Shown one piece after another: positions 38,159 through 47,054 of a stretch of DNA of 64,000 nucleotides. The DNA is from UBA5069 sp963773745 (GTDB lineage: Bacteria > Chloroflexota > Anaerolineae > Caldilineales > Caldilineaceae). The stretch covers positions 281,739 through 345,738 of the forward strand of contig CAVZCL010000004.1 in assembly GCA_963773745.1 (NCBI GenBank), given 5' to 3'. Each line of letters opens with the position of its first letter. Positions within the stretch are counted from its first letter, which is position 1. Made by a program: the position numbers and the translations under genes. The notes beneath the pieces are model-generated. The model saw nothing but the letters and a program-made list of their open reading frames with translations. It was not told the DNA's origin and searched no databases.

Positions 38159-38187
38159 TTGCTTGGTGAAACGTGCGCACCTATACT
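38159..38187 (+). promoter_or_regulatory. Sigma-70 promoter for the DinB-like gene
   Basis: -35 TTGCTT (38159-38164), 17-base spacer, -10 TATACT (38182-38187). Confidence 0.7.
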
Positions 38188-38232
38188 TCAGCGTCGAGCC
38201 ACACAAATTCGGTCTATCGGGGAGAGTTAGAT

Positions 38233-38748
38233 ATGTTAGCAGCCGAAAAGTTGCCTGAAACCATTGAGCAAATTGTCGAAGAGATTGAAGCAGCCCATAA
38301 GCGTTTGGTGGCAGCCATTGCACCACTGTCGGATATACAATTGCAGGCGCCGCTTCTTGCCGACGACTGGTCCGTGAAAGATGTGCTTGCGCACCTCACC
38401 TTTTGGGACGAGCGACTGCTGTATGGGATTGCACCGGCGAGTGACCCGCATGCCAACCGGCTGACACCCCCTGCCATTGCCGACATACCACTTGATGACG
38501 AGTGGCTGGAGACCGTCAACGCACGCGTTTATGCCATCAATTGCGAGCGTGACCTGCGAAGTGTACAGGAGGACTTTGATGCCACGCGTCGTCGCCTGCT
38601 TGACGTGGTTGCATCCTTGACTCTGCACGATGTCTATGACGCCAGTGGACTTTCGGCGGGTCTCGGCGAGCCCTTTGCACCCATGCTGCGCGGCGCCTAC
38701 GAACACTATGACGACCACATTGCGGAGTTGGTGGCGCTATCGCAGTGA
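38233..38748 (+). CDS. DinB-family / ClbS-like protein
   Basis: A 171-residue four-helix-bundle protein. ATG 38233 follows GGAGAG. The typical pieces are AHKRLVAAIAPLSDIQLQAP, WSVKDVLAHLTFWDERLLYG with a metal-ligand His, and YEHYDDHIAELVALS with the C-terminal His pair. The family includes thiol-dependent transferases and ClbS-type resistance proteins; the substrate is unknown. Confidence 0.85.
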   Translation: MLAAEKLPETIEQIVEEIEAAHKRLVAAIAPLSDIQLQAPLLADDWSVKDVLAHLTFWDERLLYGIAPASDPHANRLTPPAIADIPLDDEWLETVNARVYAINCERDLRSVQEDFDATRRRLLDVVASLTLHDVYDASGLSAGLGEPFAPMLRGAYEHYDDHIAELVALSQ

Positions 38749-38786
38749 AGCCACGCCTGCGCCAGCGTGCGATTCATCATAAAGCA

Positions 38787-38818
38787 AAGCGAGGCTTCCA
38801 CAGCGGGAAGCCTCGCTT
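38787..38818 (+). terminator. Hairpin terminator
   Basis: A 13-bp stem AAGCGAGGCTTCC / GGAAGCCTCGCTT with a 6-base loop. The stem sequence also forms the terminator at 332-366. Confidence 0.75.
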
Positions 38819-38892
38819 CGCGAGCAGACCAAATCTTTAACCGTTGGTCTTCAACACAGCCACGCGAACCTGCAATTTGCAGCCAGCAACTT

Positions 38893-40269
38893 CTACGCCA
38901 TCAGCCCATCCACCGCCGCCGTCAACTCGCCAAGGGTGGAGGCAACGACCACGTTGTCGCAATGGGGCACGTACTTGAGCATGTCGCTATCGCCGCTGCC
39001 CCAAAGCATGGGCGCTTCGGGATTGATCCAGATGGTGCGGCGCGCCCGCCGCGCCATGCGCTGGAAGATCTCCAGTTGCGGGTCGTTGTAGTTGTTGCGC
39101 CCATCGCCCACCACAATCAACGTCGTGCGGCTGTCGACAGTGTCGAGATAACTGTGCGCAAAGTTCTCGAGCGCGTAGCCCATGTCGGTGCTGTAGTGGC
39201 CCGGCGGCATGCGCACGAGCACCTGCTGAATGGCCTCATTGGCCTCGTGGCCGGCAAAATCGGGCGTAATGTACTCGAGGTGGTCGATGAAGGCGAAGGC
39301 ATGCGCCTTGGTCACCATATCCTGCAGCGCGTGCACGAGCGCCAGCATCAGCTCCGAGCAGTAGCGCATGGAGGTGCTGATGTCGCAGATGACCACAAGC
39401 TTGGGCTTGAGGCGGTGGTCGCGGTGCTTGATCTCGAAGGGGACGCCGCCGTGGCGCAAGCTGGAGCGGATGGTGCCCTTGGCGTCCAGCTGGCCCGATT
39501 TGGCGCGTTTCTGGCGCAAGGAAATGCGGCTGCGCAGGCGATTGGCCAGCCGCCGCACCTCGCGCCGCAGCGCGTCCATTTCGCGGTCGCTGAGCGCGTT
39601 GAAGGGGCGATCCATGAGCTCATCCAGCGCCGCTTCGGGGCGCGTCTCGCTCATATTCTCGGCAATCTTCTGGCCGGCAAAGCGCTCCGCCTGCTCTTGC
39701 ATGGCCTGCTGGTTGCCCTTGAGCAGCTCGCGCATCTGCTGCAGCCGCTCCTTGCTCATGCCCATCTGCTGGAGCAGCTTCATCATCTCCTGCAGCGCCT
39801 GCTGCACCTCATCAAACTTGAGGGCGCGCAGCATGCGCTTGGCCATCCACTCCTTGTAGCGCATGTCATCCATGCGGTTGAGGCCCACCATCTGCCCCAG
39901 CCGCTCCATCTCCTGCTGCGAGAGCTCCTCACCGCGCAGCAGCCGTTCCATCATCTCGCGCAACTGCTTGTTGAACTGGCGCAGCGCCTGCGCCAACTGT
40001 TGCGCTTCCTCGGGCGACATCTCCTCGGTGATGTCGCTCATGGCGGGCGCGCCATCGGCCGTGTCAAAAAAGAGCGGAAAGAGCTCGTCGAAGACGCCAA
40101 GGCCGGGCGCGTCCTTGACAAGCGTGGCGCGCAGCCCCAGGCGAAAGTGATCGCGCGCCTGCACGCCCATCATGTCGACGGCGTTAAAGGCATCGGCGCT
40201 TTCGGCCAGGCTAATGCGCACCCCGCCCGCGCGCAGCGCCGTAATGAAGCGAATCATGCGTTCTTCCAT
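38893..40269 (-). CDS. VWA-domain protein (CoxE-like)
   Basis: A 458-residue protein. The C-terminal von Willebrand A domain has the MIDAS start VVICDISTSMRY (DxSxS). The middle is helical and Gln/Met/Glu-rich (MKLLQQMGMSKERLQQMREL). It lies next to a MoxR ATPase, the usual pair (as CoxD-CoxE) that loads or inserts metal or remodels partner enzymes. No CO-dehydrogenase or other client gene is in the window. Confidence 0.88.
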   Translation of the reverse strand: MEERMIRFITALRAGGVRISLAESADAFNAVDMMGVQARDHFRLGLRATLVKDAPGLGVFDELFPLFFDTADGAPAMSDITEEMSPEEAQQLAQALRQFNKQLREMMERLLRGEELSQQEMERLGQMVGLNRMDDMRYKEWMAKRMLRALKFDEVQQALQEMMKLLQQMGMSKERLQQMRELLKGNQQAMQEQAERFAGQKIAENMSETRPEAALDELMDRPFNALSDREMDALRREVRRLANRLRSRISLRQKRAKSGQLDAKGTIRSSLRHGGVPFEIKHRDHRLKPKLVVICDISTSMRYCSELMLALVHALQDMVTKAHAFAFIDHLEYITPDFAGHEANEAIQQVLVRMPPGHYSTDMGYALENFAHSYLDTVDSRTTLIVVGDGRNNYNDPQLEIFQRMARRARRTIWINPEAPMLWGSGDSDMLKYVPHCDNVVVASTLGELTAAVDGLMA

Positions 40270-40306
40270 GTTGGTTTCTCCTCATCGGAGGAGAGCGGGA
40301 AAACAT

Positions 40307-40381
40307 CATTGAAAACTGATTATTGACAATTGGCGCGGTGCAGTTCGTTCCGCGCCAATCATCAATGATCAGTTGTCAATG
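40307..40381. repeat. ATTGACGATTG-type hairpin repeat
   Basis: Two 32-bp arms (40307-40338, 40350-40381) with four mismatches; CATTGAAAACTGATTATTG on the left. It separates the VWA and MoxR genes. Confidence 0.8.
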
Positions 40382-40413
40382 ATTGTGCTCCCCGTCTCTC
40401 CCCACGCAAATCT

Positions 40414-41392
40414 CTAATTCCTCCACCGCTGCTCGTCGTTGCCCAGGTCCACACCGCGGTCGGAGACCTTGAGGCGGCGCTTGACCTTGGAGAGGTCGCT
40501 CTCGTGCTTGAGCAGCACGCTGAGCGTTGTCTCGAGAGTGGCGGGGTCCAGGTGGTCGGCGTTGAGGGCGACGAGCGAGTTGGCCCAGTCGAGCGTTTCG
40601 CTGATGCTGGGCGACTTGCGCAGGTCCAGCTCGCGCAGCCGCTGAACCAGTTCGACGGCCTGGCGGGCGAGTTTGGCGTTGAGATTCGGGCACCTTGAGG
40701 CGCACGACGGCCAACTCCTGCTCCACGCTGGGGTAGCCAATGAAGAGGTAGAGGCAGCGCCGCTTGAGCGCCTCGCTCAGTTCGCGCGTATTGTTGGAGG
40801 TCAGCAGCACAATCGGCCGGTGCACCGCCTTGAGCGTGCCCAGCTCGGGCACAGTGACCTGGAAGTCGCTCAGCACCTCAAGCAGAAAAGCCTCGAACTC
40901 GGCGTCGGCGCGGTCAATTTCGTCAATCAGCAGCACGGTTGGCTGCTCGCTCAGGATGGCCTTGAGCAATGGCCGCTGCAGCAGGAAGCGCTGCGAGAAG
41001 AAGACATCCTCCTCGCCCGCCAGGCGATCGGCGGCCTCCACCAGCGAGTGCGTGCCGGCCAGCTCCTCCTGGAGTTTGTCGCGCAGGAGCTGCGTGTAGA
41101 GCATCTGCTTGGCATACTCCCACTCGTAGAGCGCCTTGGTTTCGTCCAGCCCTTCGTAGCACTGCAGGCGAATCAGCTCGCGGCCGGTGGCGCAGGCAAT
41201 CGCCTTGGCGAGCTCCGTTTTGCCCACGCCCGCGGGCCCTTCGCAGAGCAGTGGCTTGCCCAACTGCTGGGTCAGATAGACCGTGGTGGCGATTTCGTCG
41301 GAGGCAATGTACTGCTCTGCGCCCAGCGCGTCCTTGATGGCGGCGGGCGATGCATAGCGTTTGGTAAGGTCTGTGGATGGTGTGCTGCTCAC
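40414..41392 (-). CDS. MoxR-type AAA ATPase, one frameshift
   Basis: GTG 41392 has GAGGAG upstream. Walker A is LLCEGPAGVGKTELAKAIA, followed by QCYEGLDETKALYEWEY (MoxR hallmark), Walker B VLLIDEIDRADAEFEAFLLE, and sensor 1 IVLLTSNNTRELSEALKRR. A frameshift near 40690 (one T too many in GAATCTC) separates the lid domain NAKLARQAVELVQRLRELDL, ISETLDWANSL. Restored, it is about 325 residues. Pairs with the VWA gene downstream. Confidence 0.88.
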
Positions 41393-41702
41393 TGGTTCAT
41401 CTCCTCGCAGAGCCGGCGGCGCAGTGCAGCCGGGAAATGGGGCCGCACTATACACCCGCTTGGGCACTTTGTAAACCGCGGCGTGCGTGGGCAAAAGGGT
41501 CATTGTCGGTCGGATTGGTGCATCGGACTGGTGGCATAGCAGGACTGGCGGACGCCGCACATGAAGCGGCGCTTCCTTGCCAATGACCAATAATTCTTGC
41601 CAATGAATCTTGCGACCCACCTGAAGCACGGCTTCGGTGGTACACTGGTGCGGAATATGTTTGAATCCACAACCGGCCAGCCAGAGAGAAAGTTCCACCG
41701 CG
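41393..41702. other. Divergent promoter region
   Basis: No gene supported. It holds the moxR promoter (41447-41475) and the unassigned start region of the M20 gene. Confidence 0.5.
41447..41475 (-). promoter_or_regulatory. Sigma-70 promoter for the moxR-VWA genes
   Basis: -35 TTTACA (41475-41470), 17-base spacer, -10 TATAGT (41452-41447). Confidence 0.75.
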
Positions 41703-42857
41703 ATGAATCAGCAGCGGCTTGTTGAATTTACCCAGGCGCTTGTGCGGCTGCCCAGCCTCAGCGGCGAAGAGCAGCAGGTGGCGGCGCGCGTTGAAGCCGA
41801 AATGCGCGCGCTCGCCTACGATACCGTTGATGTGGACGCCAACGGCAGCGTTATCGGCGTCATTCAGGGCGCGCAGCCCGGCCCCACATTGCTGCTCGAC
41901 GCGCACACCGACACCGTCACAATTTCGCCGGGCACCCCCTGGCAACATGACCCCTTTGGCGCGCAGATTGAGGGCGGCGCGATCTATGGCCGTGGCGCCG
42001 CCGACATGAAGGGCGCGCTCGCCGCCATGGTCCACGCTGCGGCCGCCGTGGATCGCGCGCAGCTGCGCGGGCGCGTGATCGTTTCCGCCTCCACACTCGA
42101 GGAAGTGATGGAGGGTGTCGCGCTGCAAGCGGTCATGGCGGCCTACCCGCCCGACATGGTCATCATCGGCGAGTCGACGAACCTGCAGCTTGTGCACGGC
42201 GGGCACGGGCGCGCCGAGCTGCACCTGACGACCACCGGCAAGCCGTCGCACTCGTCGGCCCCGCAGCTGGGGCGCAACGCCGTGCTCGACATGGTGCGCG
42301 TCATCGACGCCGTGGAAACGCTGCAGCTGGGCGAGCACCCGCTCATGGGCCCGGCAATCATCGCACTCACCGACATCATCTCGCAGCCGTGGCCGGGCAA
42401 TTCGGTCATTCCCAGCATCTGCAAGGTAACCTACGACCGCCGCCTGCTGCCGGGCGAGAGCGCCGATGGCGTGATTGGCGAGATCATGGCGTTGCCTGGC
42501 GTGCAAGGGCTGCCGCTGGATGTGCGCATTGGTGAAACCGGCTACACGGCGTGGACAGGCGCGCAACTCTCCACGCACAAGTTCTTCCCGGCGTGGCTGC
42601 TGGACGCCGAGGATGCGCTGGTGACCCGAGCCCTGGCCGCGCTGCAGCAGACCGGCCAGACGCCGACGTTGAGCGCCTATCGCTTCTGCACGAATGCGGC
42701 CTACTCGGCGGGGGTAGCCGGCGTGCCTACGATTGGCTACGGCCCCGCCACCGAGGCCGATGCGCACATGATTGACGAGCGGCTGCTGCTGGATGACCTC
42801 TTTGCCGCAGCGGATGGGTATCGCGCATTGATTACGGGGCTGCTGAACAGCCAATAA
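41703..42857 (+). CDS. M20-family peptidase/deacylase (YgeY-like)
   Basis: A 384-residue zinc hydrolase of the ArgE/DapE/carboxypeptidase G2 type. The metal site and core are visible as LLLDAHTDTV, GRGAADMKGALAAM, the catalytic TLEEVMEG, IGESTNLQL, and near the end EADAHMIDERLLL. It most resembles the YgeY group that splits off acyl or carbamoyl groups; the substrate is unknown. Confidence 0.87.
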   Translation: MNQQRLVEFTQALVRLPSLSGEEQQVAARVEAEMRALAYDTVDVDANGSVIGVIQGAQPGPTLLLDAHTDTVTISPGTPWQHDPFGAQIEGGAIYGRGAADMKGALAAMVHAAAAVDRAQLRGRVIVSASTLEEVMEGVALQAVMAAYPPDMVIIGESTNLQLVHGGHGRAELHLTTTGKPSHSSAPQLGRNAVLDMVRVIDAVETLQLGEHPLMGPAIIALTDIISQPWPGNSVIPSICKVTYDRRLLPGESADGVIGEIMALPGVQGLPLDVRIGETGYTAWTGAQLSTHKFFPAWLLDAEDALVTRALAALQQTGQTPTLSAYRFCTNAAYSAGVAGVPTIGYGPATEADAHMIDERLLLDDLFAAADGYRALITGLLNSQ

Positions 42858-42863
42858 TTCACG

Positions 42864-42926
42864 ATTGTAAACTGAAGATTGACGATTGCGAATTGGCGGA
42901 GCAATCGTCAATCTTCAATTTTCAAT
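42864..42926. repeat. ATTGACGATTG-type hairpin repeat
   Basis: Two 25-bp arms (42864-42888, 42902-42926) with two mismatches. The arms carry AAGATTGACGATTG and its complement. Confidence 0.8.
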
Positions 42927-42968
42927 ACTCAATTTCCAACCCTCAACCCTCAAACCCTGGCTTACTCC

Positions 42969-43391
42969 ATGGCCTACTCCCTCGCTGATCCCTATCGCCC
43001 ACTGCGGCTGCTGCTGCGCATTAACGGTGCGCTGCTGGGGCTGCTGCTGGGCAGCTTTTTGCTGCTTGCGCCGGCGCGCCGGCTGGCGGCGCTGGGGTTG
43101 CCGGGCGCTGATGCCGGGCCACTGGGCTGGCGTGTGGCGGGCGTGGCGCTGCTCTCCTTTGGCCTCTTTCTCGTGCTGGCAGCGGGCGTGCGCGACCTCG
43201 ACCTCTTTGTGCTGCTCCCCTGCATCATCTTCCACGCGCTGCTGGCGCTGGTGCTCCTGCTGGCCTACCTGGGCGGCCAGTTGGCGGGCTTGCGGGTAAG
43301 CGGAAGCGTGGGGCTGGTGGTGCTCTTTGTGCTCTGCCTCGTCGGCGCGCTGCTGCCGCTGCGCTACTTTAGCGCCGAATTTCGCTTCTGA
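42969..43391 (+). CDS. Small integral membrane protein
   Basis: A 140-residue, Leu-rich protein with four predicted membrane segments (INGALLGLLLGSFLLLAP, WRVAGVALLSFGLFLVLAAG, LFVLLPCIIFHALLALVLLL, VGLVVLFVLCLVGALLPLRY). I do not recognise the family. A clear promoter follows it, so it is the end of its transcript. Confidence 0.6.
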   Translation: MAYSLADPYRPLRLLLRINGALLGLLLGSFLLLAPARRLAALGLPGADAGPLGWRVAGVALLSFGLFLVLAAGVRDLDLFVLLPCIIFHALLALVLLLAYLGGQLAGLRVSGSVGLVVLFVLCLVGALLPLRYFSAEFRF

Positions 43392-43447
43392 CTGGCTTAT
43401 GCACGTGCCGTGTGCCAACAGTTTGTGGCTGGCGCTTTTTTATTTGT

Positions 43448-43476
43448 TTGACACTCAACTTGTTGTCTGCTAGGAT
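43448..43476 (+). promoter_or_regulatory. Sigma-70 promoter for the first oligopeptide-transport genes
   Basis: Perfect -35 TTGACA (43448-43453), 17-base spacer, -10 TAGGAT (43471-43476). It faces the ATPase gene at 43863. Confidence 0.85.
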
Positions 43477-43862
43477 GTTGGGACACACTACCGCTGGCAA
43501 CGCTGCCACAAATGCACCCGATGAGGGGGAACGACGCCTTCTCTCCGCACGGCCCGAGCTGTCGGGTTGGGTGGCTTATTCCTCATGTTTGTACGCAACA
43601 GATACAAATGCCAATTCTCACGGCAACCGCTTGCACAACTGCGGCGATCGAATCCGGCGCGGCGGCACGGGCAGCGGCCGACTTCCTCCGCAAATCCACT
43701 TCGAGCAGAAGCTTGGTTTCATACCGCAATGGTGGGAGAGAGATCGCGCGTCCGGGCGACGTACGCCTGGCGCGATGCAGGCACCTGCATCGCCGTATGC
43801 GATACACGTGGTTCCGGATCTGAGTTCATTTTTGCTTTCATAGGGCAGGAGCACTCGGCAAC
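43477..43862. other. Long leader region without a supported gene
   Basis: The 386 bases between the promoter and the ATPase start. Short open frames exist but none has family features or a good ribosome-binding site. It may be a long regulatory leader, or a deletion scar where the missing oppA, oppB and oppC genes would normally lie. Confidence 0.45.
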
Positions 43863-45035
43863 ATGGCAAAATTGCTGGAAGTGAAGAACCTTAAAACGCA
43901 GTTCTTCACACAGGACGGCGTAGTCCATGCGGTCAACGGCATCACCTATTCGGTGGGCGCCGGTGAAACCGTGGCCATTGTCGGCGAGTCCGGCTCTGGC
44001 AAGAGCGTAGGCGTGATGTCACTCATCCGCCTCATCCCCCAGCCCCCCGGCAAGATTGTTGACGGCGAAGTCTGGTTTGACGGTGAAGACCTGCTCAAAC
44101 TCAGCGAAGAGGAGCTGCGCAAGATTCGCGGCAACCGCATCGCAATGATCTTCCAGGACCCAATGACCTCGCTCAATCCCGTGCTCACCATCGGCCGGCA
44201 GATTACCGAGGCGCTCGAGCTGCACCTGGACATGAACAAGGAGCAGGCACGCAAACGGGCGGTGGAACTGCTCGAGCTGGTGGGCATCCCGGGGGCCGAC
44301 GCACGCCTGGAAGACTATCCCCATCAGTTCTCGGGCGGTATGCGCCAGCGTGTGATGATCGCCATGGGCCTCTCGTGCAATCCGCAGCTTCTGATTGCCG
44401 ACGAGCCGACCACGGCGCTCGACGTAACGATTCAAGCGCAGATTGTGGACCTCGTCAATCGTCTGAAGAACGAACTGGGCATGGCCATTATCTGGATTAC
44501 GCACGACCTGGGCGTGGTTGCAGGCATGGCCGAGCGGGTGATTGTGATGTATTCGGGCTATATTGTTGAAGAATCGCCCGTGGACAACATCTACTCGGAC
44601 CCGCGCCACCCCTACACGGTGGGTCTGCTGCGCTCCATCCCGCGCCTGGACCTGGGACGGCAGAAGCGGCTCATCCCCATTGAAGGCTTGCCGCCGGATC
44701 TTTTGGAGGCGCCCACGCAGTGCCCCTTTGCACCGCGCTGCGCCTATGCCGAGGAGAAGTGCTGGCAGGAGAATCCGCCCCTCGAGCTGGTCGCGCCCAA
44801 CCACAAGTCGGCGTGCTGGCCCGCCCAGCGTGGCGTTACAAATTGGGAGATTCCCGCCGGCGTGCCCGAGCAGGCGCTGCGCGATGAGCAAAGCGTGCCG
44901 GCGCACACCATTGAACAGGTGCAGGCAGAAATCCAGCAGAATCTTGACCCGAGCATTAGCGGGCTTGAGGTTGAAATGACGATGATGGAACATGACAAGG
45001 AGACGCCCGCGCAAAGCGGCGTAGATGGCCGATGA
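43863..45035 (+). CDS. Oligopeptide/dipeptide ABC transporter ATPase (OppD/DppD type)
   Basis: A 390-residue ATPase that powers peptide import. Walker A is IVGESGSGKSVGVMSL, the signature is FSGGMRQRVMIAMG, Walker B is LLIADEPTTALD, and the switch His is in WITHDLGVV. The C-terminal OppD domain with its Fe-S-like cysteine motif (QCPFAPRCAYAEEKCW) is present. It overlaps the next gene (ATGA). Its own permease genes are missing; only a fragment of a permease lies after the OppF gene. Confidence 0.92.
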   Translation: MAKLLEVKNLKTQFFTQDGVVHAVNGITYSVGAGETVAIVGESGSGKSVGVMSLIRLIPQPPGKIVDGEVWFDGEDLLKLSEEELRKIRGNRIAMIFQDPMTSLNPVLTIGRQITEALELHLDMNKEQARKRAVELLELVGIPGADARLEDYPHQFSGGMRQRVMIAMGLSCNPQLLIADEPTTALDVTIQAQIVDLVNRLKNELGMAIIWITHDLGVVAGMAERVIVMYSGYIVEESPVDNIYSDPRHPYTVGLLRSIPRLDLGRQKRLIPIEGLPPDLLEAPTQCPFAPRCAYAEEKCWQENPPLELVAPNHKSACWPAQRGVTNWEIPAGVPEQALRDEQSVPAHTIEQVQAEIQQNLDPSISGLEVEMTMMEHDKETPAQSGVDGR

Positions 45036-46234
45036 GCGTAGAGACGAATCCTTCTCCGGTACCAGCGGTTGCAGTGGCAGAGGGTGCAACGCCGGTGCGC
45101 GCCCCGCAGTCAAACGCAGTCTCGGTGAATGGCAGCGAGGGTGTGCTGCTGCACGTCAAAGACCTGAAGATGCATTTCCCGATTACCAAGGGGATCATCT
45201 TCCAGCGCCAGGTGGGCGCAATCAAGGCTGTCGACGGCATCTCCTTTGACATGTTCAAGGGTGAGACGCTGGGGCTGGTGGGTGAATCAGGCTGCGGCAA
45301 GAGCACAACCGGCCGCGCAATTCTGCAACTCTACCGCCCCACTTCGGGCGAAGTGGTCTTCGAGGGCACCGACCTCGTGGCGACCAAGGGCGAAGATTTG
45401 CGCAAGATGCGCCGCCGCATGCAGATGATCTTCCAGGACCCCTACGCCTCGCTCAACCCGCGCATGACGGTGGGCAGCATCATCGGCGAGCCGCTGGAGG
45501 TGCACAACATTGGCGCCAACCGCGCCGAGCGCCAGGAACGGGTGCAGGAACTGCTCAAGATCGTGGGCCTCAACCCATACTTCGTCAACCGCTACCCGCA
45601 CGAATTCTCGGGCGGCCAGCGCCAGCGCATTGGCGTGGCACGCGCACTTGCCGTCAATCCCGCCTTCATCGTCTGCGACGAGCCCATTTCGGCGCTCGAC
45701 GTCTCGATTCAGGCGCAGGTCATCAACCTGCTGGAGGATCTGCAGGAGGATCTGGGTCTTACCTATCTCTTCATTGCGCATGACCTCTCCGTGGTGCGCC
45801 ACATCTCCAACCGCATTGCCGTCATGTATCTGGGCAAGATGGTGGAGCTCGCCGACCGCGACGACCTCTACGCCAATCCGCTGCACCCCTACACACAGGC
45901 GCTGCTCTCGGCCGTGCCCATTCCAGACCCGGCGATTGAACTGCAGCGCAAGCGCATTATCCTTGAAGGTGACGTGCCCAGCCCGGCCAACCCGCCGCAA
46001 GGCTGCCACTTCTGCACCCGCTGCCCGCGTGTGATGGATGTTTGCCGCACCGTGGAGCCACCCTTCAAGGATTACGGCAGCGGCCACTTTGCCGCCTGCT
46101 GGCTCTATGAGGATGTGGAGGGCAAGACGCCGCTTTCTTCCACCGAGAAGCACGCGTTGCACGCCGCAACCATGGGCGCACCCGTCGATGTGGCTGCACC
46201 CGCAGCAGCCAGCAGCACGGCAGCTATCGAGTAG
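45032..46234 (+). CDS. Oligopeptide/dipeptide ABC transporter ATPase (OppF/DppF type)
   Basis: A 400-residue ATPase. The N-terminus is Pro/Ala-rich; Walker A is LVGESGCGKSTTGRAILQ, the signature is FSGGQRQRIGVARALA, Walker B is FIVCDEPISALDVSIQ, and the switch is FIAHDLSVVRH. The C-terminal cysteine motif (GCHFCTRCPRVMDVCR) is there. It pairs with the OppD-type gene in one transcript. Confidence 0.92.
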   Translation: MSVETNPSPVPAVAVAEGATPVRAPQSNAVSVNGSEGVLLHVKDLKMHFPITKGIIFQRQVGAIKAVDGISFDMFKGETLGLVGESGCGKSTTGRAILQLYRPTSGEVVFEGTDLVATKGEDLRKMRRRMQMIFQDPYASLNPRMTVGSIIGEPLEVHNIGANRAERQERVQELLKIVGLNPYFVNRYPHEFSGGQRQRIGVARALAVNPAFIVCDEPISALDVSIQAQVINLLEDLQEDLGLTYLFIAHDLSVVRHISNRIAVMYLGKMVELADRDDLYANPLHPYTQALLSAVPIPDPAIELQRKRIILEGDVPSPANPPQGCHFCTRCPRVMDVCRTVEPPFKDYGSGHFAACWLYEDVEGKTPLSSTEKHALHAATMGAPVDVAAPAAASSTAAIE

Positions 46235-46562
46235 TTGCGACGCCTCCACTTATCCGGCAAGGCTGTGGCTGCGTGGTTGGCGTAGCCTTGCCGGAGCGAA
46301 CAAGTATGCAAATCGACCGTAGCGCGCAGATTGTTTTGCGAAAGTTGCGAATAGTCGCTACACTCAGAGTGAGATAGGCAGTTCATTCTGCGAGAACCGG
46401 ATTTGAAATGCGCGGGTCAATCTGTTGTGGCCAGCAGGTCTGCATGGAAATCAGCCTCTCATCGCACGCAAAGTCCCCTGGGAACGCCACATAGTAACCA
46501 ACATCCTCGACCCATGCATCGTTGCACGAAACGCTGTAGATTCTAGACTAAATCGCGCTTGA
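46235..46562. other. Spacer with a hairpin, no gene
   Basis: A 12-bp stem TCCGGCAAGGCT / AGCCTTGCCGGA (46253-46264, 46284-46295) with a 19-base loop can end transcription after the OppF gene. No gene in the rest. Confidence 0.55.
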
Positions 46563-46766
46563 GGCGTTTTGAGTTTTGTCGGTTTGGGGGTGGATGCGCC
46601 GACACCCAGTTGGGGTATTATGATTAACGAGGGTATTCAGCCGTTGCGCTCCAATCCGCACATTGTGCTGGTGCCTGCGATTGCGCTTTCGCTCACTGTG
46701 CTGGCCTTCAACTTCCTGAGTGAGGGGCTGCGTGACGCCCTTGATCCCAAGAGGGGTGAGCGATAG
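46563..46766 (+). pseudogene. C-terminal remnant of an oligopeptide permease (OppC/DppC type)
   Basis: Only the last 67 residues of a permease remain: LSFVGLGVDAPTPSWGIMI, then VLAFNFLSEGLRDALDPKRG, the typical C-terminal end of OppC/DppC. A TGA stop lies in frame just upstream (46560-46562). The first 230 or so residues are absent from the window. Confidence 0.85.
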
Positions 46767-46824
46767 GCGGGCAAAAAAACGCCCATGCGCCTGCGATTGC
46801 TCTGTTGATGTAGAATGCCCCAGT

Positions 46825-46896
46825 GCTGTAGCACGCATAAATGCTGTACCACGCATAAATGCAGTAGCACGCGTAAATACAGTAGCACATACATCT
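46825..46896. repeat. Four tandem 18-bp repeats upstream of the binding-protein gene
   Basis: GCTGTAGCACGCATAAAT, GCTGTACCACGCATAAAT, GCAGTAGCACGCGTAAAT and ACAGTAGCACATACATCT, without gaps. The copies diverge gradually, so they are old and probably functional, for instance as a regulator array in front of the gene at 47055. Confidence 0.85.
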
Positions 46897-47054
46897 TGTG
46901 GTTGTTGCGGCCAGTTGCACCACAGAGCGCCGCTTGTTGGTATAGAATCGCTGTTTCCAATTTAAGCCATTCACTTCCCATGCAGTTTTGTTGTTCAAAT
47001 CGTTCACCCACTGAAGCACTTGAGCATCACTCACGTACCAAAGGAGAGCAACGA

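Noticed and set aside
38767..40326. Plus-strand frame of 519 codons opposite the VWA gene
   Set aside because: His/Leu/Gln-rich shadow of the Gln/Met-rich minus-strand protein; no motifs.
43512..43823. Short open frames in the 43.5-43.8 kb leader
   Set aside because: Three overlapping frames, no ribosome-binding site, no family features.
46815..47054. Upstream extension of the binding-protein frame encoding CCSTHK-like repeats
   Set aside because: The repeats come from the 18-bp DNA array; the real start at 47055 has AAGGAG and a signal peptide.
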